Assembly (NCBI RefSeq): GCF_019891395.1
Contig: NZ_CP078143.1
Span: 2,679,001 to 2,743,000, forward strand
Source: Nitratireductor kimnyeongensis
GTDB taxonomy: Bacteria > Pseudomonadota > Alphaproteobacteria > Rhizobiales > Rhizobiaceae
Direction of reading: 5' to 3'
DNA length: 64,000 bases
The position numbers and the translations under genes are program-made. Shown here piece after piece: positions 46,057-54,796 of this stretch. The first letter of the stretch is position 1; each line of letters begins with the position of its first letter. The notes beneath the pieces are model-generated. The model saw only the letters and a program-made list of their open reading frames with translations, had not been told where the DNA came from and searched no databases.

Positions 46057-47007
46057 ATGGCCAAAGAGTTCGCATCCGCAGGTGACCTGACAGAAAAGAC
46101 CATTTCGTTTGATGAAATCGGTCGGGATATTTGGGCCTTCACAGCCGAGGGTGATCCCAATTCGGGCATCATTATCGGCGACGAGTCGGTGATGGTGATA
46201 GAGGCGCAGGCCACGCCGAGGCTTGCTGAAAAGGTGATCGAGAAGGTGCGATCTGTCACCGACAAGCCGATCAGCCATCTGGTACTGACGCATTATCACG
46301 CGGTGCGCGTTCTCGGGGCTTCCGCCTACAAGGCGCCAACCATCATCATGAGCGACAAGGCGCGCTCCATGGTGGTGGAGCGGGGCAAGGAAGATTGGGA
46401 CTCGGAGTTCGTGCGTTTCCCCCGCCTTTTTCAGGGGCATGAATCGATCCCCGGCCTGACCTGGCCGACGACGACCTTTTCCAGCTCGATGACGGTGTAT
46501 CTCGGCAAGCGCCGTGTGGACCTCATGTTCCTCGGACGGGCGCACACGGCGGGCGACATCGTGGCCTTCGTGCCCGACGCCAATGTGATGTTCACCGGCG
46601 ATATCGTGGAGCATCACTCGGCCTGCTATTGCGGCGACGGGCATTTCCACGATTGGCCGACGACGCTGGAGGAAATCCGCGCCTTCGATCTCGACGCCAT
46701 CGCGCCCGGACGCGGCGGCGCGCTGGTGGGGCAGGGCATGGTCAACGAGGCACTGGATCTGACCAGCGATTTCGTCATGTCCACCTATCAGCCGGTGGCG
46801 CGCGTGGCGCAGGGCGGCGGCACGCTGAAGGAAGCGTGGGACGCCTGCCGTGCGGTGTGCGATCCGAAATTCTCCGATTATGCGATCTATGAGCACTGCC
46901 TGCCCTTCAACGTGGCGCGGGCCTATGACGAGGCGCTCGGCATCGACACGCCGCGCATCTGGACGGCAGAGCGCGACCGTCAGATGTGGGAGGCATTGCA
47001 GGGCTGA
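46057..47007 (+). CDS. Metallo-beta-lactamase-fold protein with degenerate zinc site
   Basis: A 316-residue MBL-fold protein. The usual HxHxDH motif reads LTHYHAVRVLG, so the first two histidines remain but the Asp and His of the second metal site are Val and Arg. The third site-1 histidine is present in LGRAHTAGDIVAF and FTGDIVEHH carries the bridging Asp. The PGHG histidine is replaced (APGRGG). It therefore probably binds one metal or has changed chemistry. It may act on an ester, lactone or thioester from the aromatic pathway; the substrate is unknown. Confidence 0.85.
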   Translation: MAKEFASAGDLTEKTISFDEIGRDIWAFTAEGDPNSGIIIGDESVMVIEAQATPRLAEKVIEKVRSVTDKPISHLVLTHYHAVRVLGASAYKAPTIIMSDKARSMVVERGKEDWDSEFVRFPRLFQGHESIPGLTWPTTTFSSSMTVYLGKRRVDLMFLGRAHTAGDIVAFVPDANVMFTGDIVEHHSACYCGDGHFHDWPTTLEEIRAFDLDAIAPGRGGALVGQGMVNEALDLTSDFVMSTYQPVARVAQGGGTLKEAWDACRAVCDPKFSDYAIYEHCLPFNVARAYDEALGIDTPRIWTAERDRQMWEALQG

Positions 47008-47028
47008 TTGCCGGCCCGGGAGGACGCA

Positions 47029-47370
47029 GTGAACGGGTTCTGGATTGGCGCAGCGTTTCTGATCGGCCTCGGGCTTGTGGCAGCAGGCTGGTGGGGACTT
47101 CTGCGGCTTTCCTTCCTAATGGAGAAGCAGCGTTTTGGCTGGAACGATGAGGAAGCACTCACGCGGTTTCTCTCCATGCGCCGGTCCCCGGATAAGCGCG
47201 GCGACAAACACATGCGCGCTTATATCCGGGGCGAGTTGCACTCGTTTGCAGAAGGGATCGGGGCCGGGCTGCGCTATCGATTGTCGCGCTTGATGGTGCG
47301 CGTTGGTTACGGGCTTCTGATCGTCGCCACCGGCTTGTGGTTTGCCGGAACCGTGACAGCGCTGTGGTGA
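47029..47370 (+). CDS. Small membrane protein of the homogentisate operon
   Basis: A 113-residue protein with two hydrophobic segments (about residues 3-27 and 88-110) flanking a charged middle (MEKQRFGWNDEEAL, SPDKRGDK). The start is GTG at 47029, chosen because GGGAGGA lies 5 bp upstream; a TTG at 47008 is an alternative without a site. No family recognised. It lies between the MBL-fold and monooxygenase genes. Confidence 0.65.
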   Translation: MNGFWIGAAFLIGLGLVAAGWWGLLRLSFLMEKQRFGWNDEEALTRFLSMRRSPDKRGDKHMRAYIRGELHSFAEGIGAGLRYRLSRLMVRVGYGLLIVATGLWFAGTVTALW

Positions 47371-47437
47371 ACGAAAGAAACAGGGTTTGGAGCTGCTCCT
47401 CCTGAGAGGAATGGCTGCGAAGGGAGGGTGAATTTCA

Positions 47438-49054
47438 ATGCCGCGTTACGCGTACAACCCCTTTCCATACATGAAGCCTCCGGAACTCGCCGGCGGGCAT
47501 GTGGGTCAATATCCGGTGGTCATTGTCGGCGCGGGGCCCGTGGGGCTGGCGGCAGCAATCGACCTGGCGCAGCGCGGCATCTCCGTGGTCGTGCTGGACG
47601 ACAACGATGTCGTGTCGCTCGGCAGCCGCGCCATCTGTTGGTCCAAACGCACGCTGGAGATTTTCGACCGGCTGGGCGTGGGCGAGCGCATGGTGGAGAA
47701 GGGCGTGACCTGGCAGGTCGGGCGGCTTTTTCACCGCGACCGGGAGGTCTGGAATTTCGATCTTCTGCCGGAGGAAGGGCACAAGATGCCCGCCTTCATC
47801 AACCTGCAGCAATACTATGTCGAGCAATATCTGGTGGAGCGCGCGGGCGAATTGTCCGACAGGATCGATCTGCGCTGGAAAAACCGGGTGGTGGGGCTGG
47901 AACAGACGGGAGGCGATGTGCGGCTTCGTGTGAAGACGCCGGACGGCAGGTATGAACTGGATGCCACCTGGGTGATCGCCTGCGATGGTGCGCGCTCGCC
48001 CGTGCGCTCCATGATGGGGCTCGACTTTGGGGGGCAGGTCTTCGAGGAGCGCTTTCTGATCGCCGATGTGGAGATGAAGGCGGATTTCCCTTCCGAGCGC
48101 TGGTTCTGGTTCGAGCCGCCCTTTCACAATGGGCAGTCCGCGCTTCTGCACAAACAGCCGGACGATATTTACCGTATCGACCTTCAGCTTGGCCCGGATG
48201 CCGATCCGGATGAGGAAAAAAAGCCGGAGAATGTCATTCCGCGCATCGAGAAGGTGATCGGGCATTCCAAGTTCGAGCTCGACTGGGTGTCGGTCTACAC
48301 CTTCCAGTGCCGCAGGCTGGAGCGGTTCGTGCACAACCGCGTGATCTTTGCAGGCGATAGCGCGCATATCGTTTCGCCCTTCGGCGCGCGCGGCGGCAAT
48401 GGCGGCATTCAGGACATCGACAATCTCGGCTGGAAGCTGGCGCTGGTGGTCAAGGGGGAGGCACCGGCCTCGCTGATCGCCACCTATGACGAGGAACGTA
48501 TTCTGGGCGCGGATGAAAATATTCTGCATTCGGCGCGGTCGACCTCGTTCATGACGCCGAAGACCGAGATGGAGAGCATCTTCCGCGACAGTGTTCTGGC
48601 CCTTTCAGCAGAACACGATTTCGCCCGGCGGCTGGTGAACTCGGGCAGGCTTTCCAAGCCGTGTTCGCTGGAGGGATGCCGGCTTCAGACAGAATGGGAG
48701 GGCGAGGGGTCGCTTGCGCCGGGCATGGCGCTTTCCGATGCCCCGGTACGGGCAGGTGGAAAGCCTTCCTGGCTGCTCGGTGAGACGGGTGGTGGCTTCG
48801 TGCTTCTGGCCGTCGGCTGCGAGCCGCCGATCGGTCTTCCGGCGGGGCTGCATGTGGTGCAGGTAACAAAGCCCGGTGGGATGGCCGTGGAAGGCGTGGC
48901 GCATGTCGAGGATTGCGAGGGCGCGGTGGCTAATCGCTACGGATCAAGGCGGCTCTATCTGGTGCGACCGGACCAGCATGTGGCGGCGATCTTCGAGAGG
49001 CCCGACGCGCATGAGATCGCGGGGGCCATGACCCGGGCGATGGGAAGGGAGTGA
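47438..49054 (+). CDS. FAD-dependent aromatic monooxygenase (PheA/TfdB/MhpA group)
   Basis: A 538-residue flavoprotein monooxygenase. The dinucleotide-binding motif is VVIVGAGPVGLAAAIDLA (about residues 27-44), the NADPH/FAD motif is VIACDGARSPVR, and the second FAD motif is IFAGDSAHIVSPFGARGG followed by NGGIQD. The C-terminal thioredoxin-like domain is as in phenol or 3-(3-hydroxyphenyl)propionate hydroxylases. In this operon it could hydroxylate a hydroxyphenylacetate to homogentisate, giving a second entry route besides hppD. The substrate is inferred only. A GAGAGGA site precedes the ATG. Confidence 0.86.
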   Translation: MPRYAYNPFPYMKPPELAGGHVGQYPVVIVGAGPVGLAAAIDLAQRGISVVVLDDNDVVSLGSRAICWSKRTLEIFDRLGVGERMVEKGVTWQVGRLFHRDREVWNFDLLPEEGHKMPAFINLQQYYVEQYLVERAGELSDRIDLRWKNRVVGLEQTGGDVRLRVKTPDGRYELDATWVIACDGARSPVRSMMGLDFGGQVFEERFLIADVEMKADFPSERWFWFEPPFHNGQSALLHKQPDDIYRIDLQLGPDADPDEEKKPENVIPRIEKVIGHSKFELDWVSVYTFQCRRLERFVHNRVIFAGDSAHIVSPFGARGGNGGIQDIDNLGWKLALVVKGEAPASLIATYDEERILGADENILHSARSTSFMTPKTEMESIFRDSVLALSAEHDFARRLVNSGRLSKPCSLEGCRLQTEWEGEGSLAPGMALSDAPVRAGGKPSWLLGETGGGFVLLAVGCEPPIGLPAGLHVVQVTKPGGMAVEGVAHVEDCEGAVANRYGSRRLYLVRPDQHVAAIFERPDAHEIAGAMTRAMGRE

Positions 49055-49056
49055 CA

Positions 49057-49254
49057 ATGGTCAGGAGCGAGATCGGCCGAGACCAGCTGGGACCGGCAGG
49101 CGATGATTTCTATGCGGCACTGATGGAAGCGCATGAAGGGCTGAGCTTTGAGGAAAGCGCTCGGCTCAACGCGAAACTCGTGTTGCTGCTCGCCAATCAG
49201 GTGGGCGATATAGAGGTGATCCAAGCCGTCTTGGAGGCGGCGCGGGAGAAATAG
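49057..49254 (+). CDS. DUF2783 family protein, monooxygenase-associated
   Basis: A 65-residue helical acidic protein of DUF2783, a family found next to FAD-dependent monooxygenases in proteobacteria. It includes GDDFYAALMEAHEGLSFEES and LNAKLVLLLANQVGD. It starts 2 bases after the monooxygenase stop with a GGAAGGGAG site just before, and probably has a structural or regulatory role with that enzyme. Function is not established. Confidence 0.8.
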   Translation: MVRSEIGRDQLGPAGDDFYAALMEAHEGLSFEESARLNAKLVLLLANQVGDIEVIQAVLEAAREK

Positions 49255-49288
49255 GCGAAGGGGATGGATTGACGCTCGCCGTCAGCCA

Positions 49289-49684
49289 TCAGGGCCAGGG
49301 CGGGGCGATCTGATCCACATTGACCTCTCCGGAATAATCATTGCCGAAATTGGTTCTGATATAGGTGACCACATCGGCGATTTGCTGATCGCTGAGCAGG
49401 TTCTCCATGGCCGGCATGGCTTTCTGCCCGCTTTTGATAACGAATATCGCATATTCCGGATGTTCGAGGTTTTTGTTGTCGGCCAGCGATGGGTAGCGGC
49501 CTGCGCCGCTCGCGCCCTTGCCGTCGGACATATGACACCCCTGACAGATGGCCTTGTAGACATTTTCACCGCCAGTAACGGTTATCTTCTCACTGTCGCC
49601 GAAGAGTGCGGCTTCCTCGCTATGCGCTGGCGGCACAAAGAATATGGAAGCGGCGATGCAAAGCGCTTTGCCTTTCACTGGCAT
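49289..49684 (-). CDS. Periplasmic c-type cytochrome
   Basis: A 131-residue monohaem cytochrome c. A signal peptide ends near residue 22 (PPAHS). Haem attaches at ICQGCHMSDGKG (CxxCH) and the axial methionine is in QKAMPAMENLL. It is 25 bp downstream of the flavin amine oxidase gene on the same strand. This fits a periplasmic electron acceptor for that oxidase, similar to the NicA2 flavoenzyme and its cytochrome CycN. Confidence 0.88.
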   Translation of the reverse strand: MPVKGKALCIAASIFFVPPAHSEEAALFGDSEKITVTGGENVYKAICQGCHMSDGKGASGAGRYPSLADNKNLEHPEYAIFVIKSGQKAMPAMENLLSDQQIADVVTYIRTNFGNDYSGEVNVDQIAPPWP

Positions 49685-49709
49685 GGCAGGCTCCTTCTCA
49701 ACCGGGGGA

Positions 49710-51308
49710 TCAACCGCTCATGACCCGGGCGTGCAAGCGGGAAATCGCATCGAGCCCTGAAAGAATGGCACCTTCCTGCCATCCTGGCAGATAGGAGAGG
49801 TGCTCGCCGGCCATCAGGGTACGCCCATCCAAGGCGGTCGCGCGGCTGTAGTCTGCCTCCCTGTCGTCCCAGACACCGTAACAACCCAGCGCCCAAGGCA
49901 CCCTATACCATGCGACACTTGCGCCGTTGGAGAACTCCTTGCGGTATTGCGGGTGGATCGTCGCGCCATATTCGAGAGCCTTGTTGATGCGCTCCTCGGG
50001 CGTCATAGAGGTGAAGTGATAGGCTGCTGTATCCCAATTGTAACCACCGACCAGAACACCTTTCCCGGTGGAAAGATAATCGCTCGACGGATAGCCGATC
50101 AGTGCGATGGGAAGATCCGTGTAGGAGATGCCGCCGTAGATCTGCTCGTCCTCTTCCCAGAAACGCCGGTTGAACTCGAGACCGATCTTGACGGAACCGG
50201 CATATTGAACCTTGTCGATCACGCTTTTTACCCCGTCTGAGAAATTGCTCTCGATCTGCCCGAGTATGGAAAAGGGAATGGTGCAGATGCACCAGTCGGC
50301 GCGTGTTTCCAGAGGCTCTCCTTCAATGCCGGTGTCCTGGCCGGTGTCCTGATAGATGACGGTGACGCCGGTCTCATCCTGCTTGATGGAGGTGACCTTC
50401 GCATTGTAGCGGATCAGATCCTTGATCTCCCGTTCGAACGCCTGGGCGATCATGTCCATTCCGCCGACCGGCTGAAACATGGTTTCCTGATGATCGACCG
50501 TTTCCGCTACTCCCAGCCATCTCCACAGGCCTGATTGAAGAATGTCGCCCGGCGCGATCGGATCGGAGGGGATAGGATTTGGTTTCGCTCCCCCGCCTGG
50601 CCATGTCTGAAAACCGCGAAATTCGCTGGTGTGCTGGCTTTTGACGTAGCCAAAGTCCTGGTCGAGCATTCCGCTGGTGCGCAGGGCTTCGAGAAGCTTC
50701 TCCTTGTCTTCCTCGCTGACCATTTCGTCGAGATTGCCTTGATTGACGGCTTTCGCGAGGAGCTCGGTGGTGTGCCCACGAAAATCCGTCGCGATCTCCC
50801 GAAACCGCTGGGGTTTGCCGCCAAACGCGGCGGTGGAGTGGAGAAAGGCGTTGTGATTTTTCTGAATGAAAGGTTCGAGCTTGACGCCGAGGCGCCGGCA
50901 GTAATCCAGAATGGCGTGATGATGGTGGGGAATGCGCCAAGGCCCCGGATTGAAATAATTGCCCTTGGCATATCCGATCTCCTGACGAAAATCGCCAAGC
51001 TCGGTATAGGTGTCGCCACCACGTAGGGTCCAGCACCGGCCGCCTGCCTTCTCCCGGTATTCAAGCAGCTCGACTTCATAGCCGGCCGCCCGTAATTCGA
51101 GCGCTGCGACCATTCCGGCCAGACCGGCACCGAGAATGAGAACCTTCACAGTCCCGGGGTCGCCCTGGAGCTTGATCGGGCCTTGGTAGGGAGATGGCTG
51201 GGCATGTCCGAGCGTCGTCATTGCCTGATAGAGGGCGGCGCTGCCAGCGGCCGCGCCGATCATCGTCAGGAGATCGCGGCGTGACACCTGTCCTAATGCC
51301 CGTAGCAT
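49710..51308 (-). CDS. Tat-exported flavin amine oxidase / dehydrogenase
   Basis: A 532-residue flavin monoamine oxidase-family protein. A Tat signal SRRDLLTMIG lies at residues 9-18, followed by a hydrophobic stretch, so it is folded before export. The FAD motif is VLILGAGLAGMVAALEL, then AGGRCWTLRGG, and the C-terminal AGEHLSYLPGWQEGAI segment is the conserved FAD/active-site region. It may oxidise an aromatic amine or L-amino acid. The neighbouring cytochrome c suggests it passes electrons to that protein, not oxygen. The ATG at 51308 places the Tat motif correctly. Confidence 0.87.
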   Translation of the reverse strand: MLRALGQVSRRDLLTMIGAAAGSAALYQAMTTLGHAQPSPYQGPIKLQGDPGTVKVLILGAGLAGMVAALELRAAGYEVELLEYREKAGGRCWTLRGGDTYTELGDFRQEIGYAKGNYFNPGPWRIPHHHHAILDYCRRLGVKLEPFIQKNHNAFLHSTAAFGGKPQRFREIATDFRGHTTELLAKAVNQGNLDEMVSEEDKEKLLEALRTSGMLDQDFGYVKSQHTSEFRGFQTWPGGGAKPNPIPSDPIAPGDILQSGLWRWLGVAETVDHQETMFQPVGGMDMIAQAFEREIKDLIRYNAKVTSIKQDETGVTVIYQDTGQDTGIEGEPLETRADWCICTIPFSILGQIESNFSDGVKSVIDKVQYAGSVKIGLEFNRRFWEEDEQIYGGISYTDLPIALIGYPSSDYLSTGKGVLVGGYNWDTAAYHFTSMTPEERINKALEYGATIHPQYRKEFSNGASVAWYRVPWALGCYGVWDDREADYSRATALDGRTLMAGEHLSYLPGWQEGAILSGLDAISRLHARVMSG

Positions 51309-51462
51309 GATGTTGCGCTCCTTACCTTTCCGGCCAGGAGGCATCATCGCGCCGTCCGCCGCGTCAAAAAAGGTAATATTGAGTAAAGGTTTTGAACGAT
51401 TTCATGTTTTTTATAGGAGCAATCATGGTTGCGCGGTGTATTTCGCCTGTATTTAAGATAGT

Positions 51463-51495
51463 CGGCAAATAAAAAGGCCGTCCAAGACGGCCTTT
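51463..51495 (-). terminator. Rho-independent terminator of hppD
   Basis: Perfect 9-bp stem AAAGGCCGT / ACGGCCTTT with a 5-base loop, followed on the minus strand by a T-rich run (TTATTTG). It lies 31 bp after the hppD stop and separates it from the amine oxidase gene. The interval 51309-51462 is AT-rich and contains a 15-codon plus-strand ORF (51425-51472) with an AGGAG site, of doubtful significance. Confidence 0.85.
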
Positions 51496-51525
51496 CCATT
51501 TCCTTCTCCGCAATCTCCGGGTGAT

Positions 51526-52638
51526 TTAACCGGCGGCGTCGACCTTGATCACGCCACGGCGGATCTGATCTTCCTCGATGCTCTCGAACAGGGCGCGGAA
51601 ATTGCCTTCTCCAAAACCTTCATCGCCCTTGCGCTGGATGAACTCGAAGAAGATCGGGCCGATGACGGTTTTTGAAAAGATCTGCAGGAGGATCTTGGTC
51701 ATACCGCCGTTCACCACGCCTTCACCGTCGATCAGGATACCATGCTTTTTCATGCGCTCGATGGGCTCGTCATGGCCCTGCACACGGTCGAAGCTCTTCT
51801 CGTAGTAGACTTCCGGTGGGCCGGGCATGAATTTGAGCCCATTGTCGGCGAGCCGGTCGGTGGCGTCGTAGATGCCATCAGTGCCCACCGCTATGTGCTG
51901 GATGCCTTCACCTTTGTACTTCTTCAGATATTCGACGATCTGGCTCGTGTCGTCCTTGGATTCGTTGAGCGGAATGCGGATCTTGCCGCAAGGCGACGTG
52001 ATCGCACGGGAGACGAGGCCGGTGATGCGACCGTCAATGTCGAAATAGTGGATCTGCGAGAAGCCGAAAAGCTCGCGGTAAAAGTCCCACCATTTGTCCA
52101 TATTGCCGCGATAGACATTGTGGGTGAGGTGATCGAGATAATAGAATCCGACCCCTTTCGGGCGCGGATTTTTCTCGCCAAGCCATTCGAATTCGGCGTC
52201 GTAGGCAGAGCCTTTGTCGCCATAGGTGTCGATGAAGTAGATGAGAGAGCCGCCTATACCGACGATGGCCGGCACATCGAGTGCCTTGTCGTCGCCCTGG
52301 TAAGGCTCCGCACCCTTGGAAACGGCATGATCGAAGGCATGTTTTGCATCGACCACGCGCCAGGCCATGGAGGGCGCACAGGGGCCGTGATCCTCGACGA
52401 AACGCATGGCATGGCTGCCCGGTTCAGCGTTCAGAATGTAGTTGATGTCGCCCTGACGCCAGACGGAGATTTTCTTCGTTCTGTGGCGGGCAACCTCAAT
52501 GTAGCCCATCTTCGTGAACAGGTCGGCGAGTTTGTCCGGCTCCGAATGAGCGAATTCGACGAATTCGAACCCGTCGGTTCCGGCCGGGTTCTCATTGCCG
52601 ATCTTCGGCGGCGGTGCATCGTGGGGGAACGGACCCAT
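51526..52638 (-). CDS. hppD: 4-Hydroxyphenylpyruvate dioxygenase
   Basis: A 370-residue iron dioxygenase that turns 4-hydroxyphenylpyruvate into homogentisate, the substrate of hmgA 8 kb away. The iron ligands are in LDHLTHNVYRG (His), GIQHIAVGTDG (His) and IFFEFIQRKGD (Glu). Two VOC-type domains give the standard length. The start is ATG 52638; the frame before it runs six residues without a match. It is divergent from the Lrp-type regulator, with palindromic sites in the 146-bp gap. Confidence 0.97.
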   Translation of the reverse strand: MGPFPHDAPPPKIGNENPAGTDGFEFVEFAHSEPDKLADLFTKMGYIEVARHRTKKISVWRQGDINYILNAEPGSHAMRFVEDHGPCAPSMAWRVVDAKHAFDHAVSKGAEPYQGDDKALDVPAIVGIGGSLIYFIDTYGDKGSAYDAEFEWLGEKNPRPKGVGFYYLDHLTHNVYRGNMDKWWDFYRELFGFSQIHYFDIDGRITGLVSRAITSPCGKIRIPLNESKDDTSQIVEYLKKYKGEGIQHIAVGTDGIYDATDRLADNGLKFMPGPPEVYYEKSFDRVQGHDEPIERMKKHGILIDGEGVVNGGMTKILLQIFSKTVIGPIFFEFIQRKGDEGFGEGNFRALFESIEEDQIRRGVIKVDAAG

Positions 52639-52685
52639 GGTTTCAATCCTCCTCATATGGGAATGGCTGGACGTGATGGAACGTC

Positions 52686-52727
52686 ATGCAAGCATTTTAC
52701 GCCTCGGGCTCCGCAAGTGGCTTGCAT
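52686..52727. promoter_or_regulatory. Inverted repeat upstream of hppD
   Basis: Arms ATGCAAGC (52686-52693) and GCTTGCAT (52720-52727) with a 26-bp spacer, 48 bp before the hppD start. Possible site for the divergent Lrp-type regulator, which binds as an oligomer and can span distant half-sites. Confidence 0.4.
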
Positions 52728-52758
52728 TCTGGGTCACGTTTTGTGAGAAGAGTGCAAA

Positions 52759-52772
52759 TATCATGCATGATA
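52759..52772. promoter_or_regulatory. Perfect 14-bp palindrome upstream of the Lrp/AsnC gene
   Basis: TATCATGCATGATA ends 12 bp before the regulator's ATG and next to its AGAGGAG ribosome site. Likely operator for autoregulation and control of divergent hppD. Confidence 0.55.
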
Positions 52773-52784
52773 GAGGAGTATTGC

Positions 52785-53252
52785 ATGGCCGATGCGCGTG
52801 TTGATGGATATGACCGCAAGATATTATCCCTCTTGCAGGTGGATGCGCGGCTGACCAACAATGATTTGTCGGAGCGCGTGAACCTGTCGCCTTCGCAATG
52901 TTCCCGCCGCCGGCAAAGACTTGAGGAAGAGGGCTATATTCGTGGCTATGCGGCCATGCTCGACCGGGACAGGCTCGGTTTTCCACTCGTCAACATCATC
53001 ACTGTGACGCTTGCAACGCACAACCCCGACAATGCTCGACGTTTTGGCGAATTGCTCACCCGCCTGCCCGAAGTGCAGGAAGCCCACGCGCTGACGGGTG
53101 AAATGGACTATATCCTCAAAGTGGTGACACCCGACCTGAAATCGCTTTCGGCCTTCGTCAATGGCGTGCTCCTGCCACATGACTCGGTGCAGCATGTGAA
53201 GAGCGCCATCGTGCTGGAAACCCTCAAGGAGACAGGCGCACTGCCGCTCTGA
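52785..53252 (+). CDS. Lrp/AsnC-family regulator, likely controlling hppD
   Basis: A 155-residue regulator. The N-terminal helix-turn-helix spans NNDLSERVNLSPSQCSRRRQRLEEEG and the C-terminal part is the RAM ligand-binding, oligomerisation domain with ALTGEMDYILKVVTPDL. Divergent placement from hppD suggests it senses an aromatic amino acid or its keto acid. The start ATG 52785 is preceded by AGAGGAG. A longer frame runs through the operator region and is not used. Confidence 0.9.
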   Translation: MADARVDGYDRKILSLLQVDARLTNNDLSERVNLSPSQCSRRRQRLEEEGYIRGYAAMLDRDRLGFPLVNIITVTLATHNPDNARRFGELLTRLPEVQEAHALTGEMDYILKVVTPDLKSLSAFVNGVLLPHDSVQHVKSAIVLETLKETGALPL

Positions 53253-53455
53253 TTTTTTTGTTACGAATATGTCGATCTGCTCCCCTTTATTGTTACATAA
53301 TTTCCGCTAAAGTCTCGGTGGACGGGAGACGGGATTCCAGTGGATACTCGGCTCTCCGGTGAACGCGCGGGGCTGGGAGAGGCTGAACGCGGTGTCGCCA
53401 ACGAACATTGAGCGCCATTATCGGCGTTTCGGGACATGCAATCGGGAGGAGAAGC

Positions 53456-54505
53456 ATGAAACCATTTTCCGTTAGAAAACTGGCCCTCGCGGCCGCCGTT
53501 GCGGCAACCGGGCTTATCGGGGCCTCAGCCTCGTCATTTGCGCAGGAGGTGACGCTCAGGCTGCACCAGTTCCTGCCGCCGCAGGCGAATGTCCCCAAAC
53601 TCGTGCTCGACCCCTGGGCCGACAAGGTGGAGCAGGAATCGGGCGGGCGCATCAAGATCGAGCGCTATCCCGCCATGCAGCTCGGCGGTACACCACCGCA
53701 GCTCTACGACCAGGCGCGTGACGGTATCGTGGACATCGTCTGGACGCTGCCTGGCTCCAATCCGGGCCGATTTCCCTCCACGGAAGTGTTTGAGCTTCCC
53801 TTCATGATGACGAATGCAGAGGCGACATCGCGCGCATACTGGGACCTGTTCGAAAAACACATGAAGGACACCGAGTTCAAGGACACGCATGTGCTGGGTG
53901 TCTGGGTTCACGGGCCCGGCATGTTGCACTCAAAGGAGCCGATCGAGACACTCGACGATCTGAAGGGCATGAAGGTTCGCGCACCCACGCGCATCATCAA
54001 TTCGCTGCTCGGTCAGCTTGGCGCGACGCCTGTCGGCATGCCAGTGCCGCAGATCACGGAGGCGCTTTCCAAGGGCGTGATTGATGGCTGCGTGATCCCC
54101 TGGGAAGTCACGCCGGCGCTGAAAGTGCCCGAGCTGGTTTCAAACCACACGGAGTTCGGTGGCGAGCACGCGCTCTACACGACGACCTTTGTGCTTGCGA
54201 TGAACAAGGCGAAATATGACAGCCTTCCGGATGACCTGAAGAAAGTCATAGACGACAATTCCGGGCAGGAATTTGCGGCTTTTGCCGGCAAGACGCAGGC
54301 CGGTGCGGACGTGCCAAGCCGTCAGATCGCCGTAGATCGCGGCAACAACATCATCGAGATCAGCGCTGAAGACACCGAGACCTGGAAAGAGGCGGCGGCC
54401 CCTGTCTACGACCAGTGGGTGGCCGAGATGAAGGAAAAAGGGATCGACGGTCAGATGCTGATCGACGAGGCCCGTGCCCTGATCGACAAATACACCAATC
54501 AGTGA
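53456..54505 (+). CDS. dctP: TRAP transporter substrate-binding protein
   Basis: A 349-residue periplasmic binding protein with a signal peptide ending near SSFAQ (about residue 30). The DctP fold shows VTLRLHQFLPPQ at the mature start, YDQARDGIVDIVWTLPG and the conserved arginine region GMKVRAPTRIIN, where an arginine usually grips the ligand carboxylate. The ligand is thus an organic acid; genomic position suggests an aromatic or keto acid. A strong GGGAGGAGA site precedes the ATG. A terminator separates it from the membrane subunits. Confidence 0.94.
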   Translation: MKPFSVRKLALAAAVAATGLIGASASSFAQEVTLRLHQFLPPQANVPKLVLDPWADKVEQESGGRIKIERYPAMQLGGTPPQLYDQARDGIVDIVWTLPGSNPGRFPSTEVFELPFMMTNAEATSRAYWDLFEKHMKDTEFKDTHVLGVWVHGPGMLHSKEPIETLDDLKGMKVRAPTRIINSLLGQLGATPVGMPVPQITEALSKGVIDGCVIPWEVTPALKVPELVSNHTEFGGEHALYTTTFVLAMNKAKYDSLPDDLKKVIDDNSGQEFAAFAGKTQAGADVPSRQIAVDRGNNIIEISAEDTETWKEAAAPVYDQWVAEMKEKGIDGQMLIDEARALIDKYTNQ

Positions 54506-54527
54506 AGCTGATCCTGACAGGAATGAC

Positions 54528-54557
54528 GGGGCGGGCTGCAAGGCCTGCCCCTTTTTT
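54528..54557 (+). terminator. Intercistronic terminator between dctP and dctQ
   Basis: Nine-base-pair GC stem GGGGCGGGC / GCCTGCCCC (one G-T pair), 6-base loop, then T6. It lies 22 bp after dctP. Partial read-through would give more binding protein than membrane components, as common in binding-protein transport operons. The remaining 290-bp gap before dctQ shows no gene. Confidence 0.85.
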
Positions 54558-54796
54558 GAAACAAGCCAGGGCATTTCGCAAAAAGGTGGAAACACCTGAC
54601 GCCCGAACACATGCGGGAAACCAACCGATGGAGCGGAGCGACGTTTCCGTGAGACGGTCAACCGCTCTATTGTGTGGGGACCTTGGCTTGCGAAGGCGGC
54701 AACCGCTGGCGTAACGTTTTTGCGCCTGTGGAAACAATGAAGCAGGCAGGAAGCCATGGGTCGTTACAGAGGACGCAACAGGGGACGGGACGAGGC

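Noticed and set aside
51425..51472. 15-codon ORF with AGGAG followed by a hairpin, resembling an attenuator leader
   Set aside because: The hairpin is the minus-strand terminator of hppD and no plus-strand gene follows, so attenuation makes no sense.
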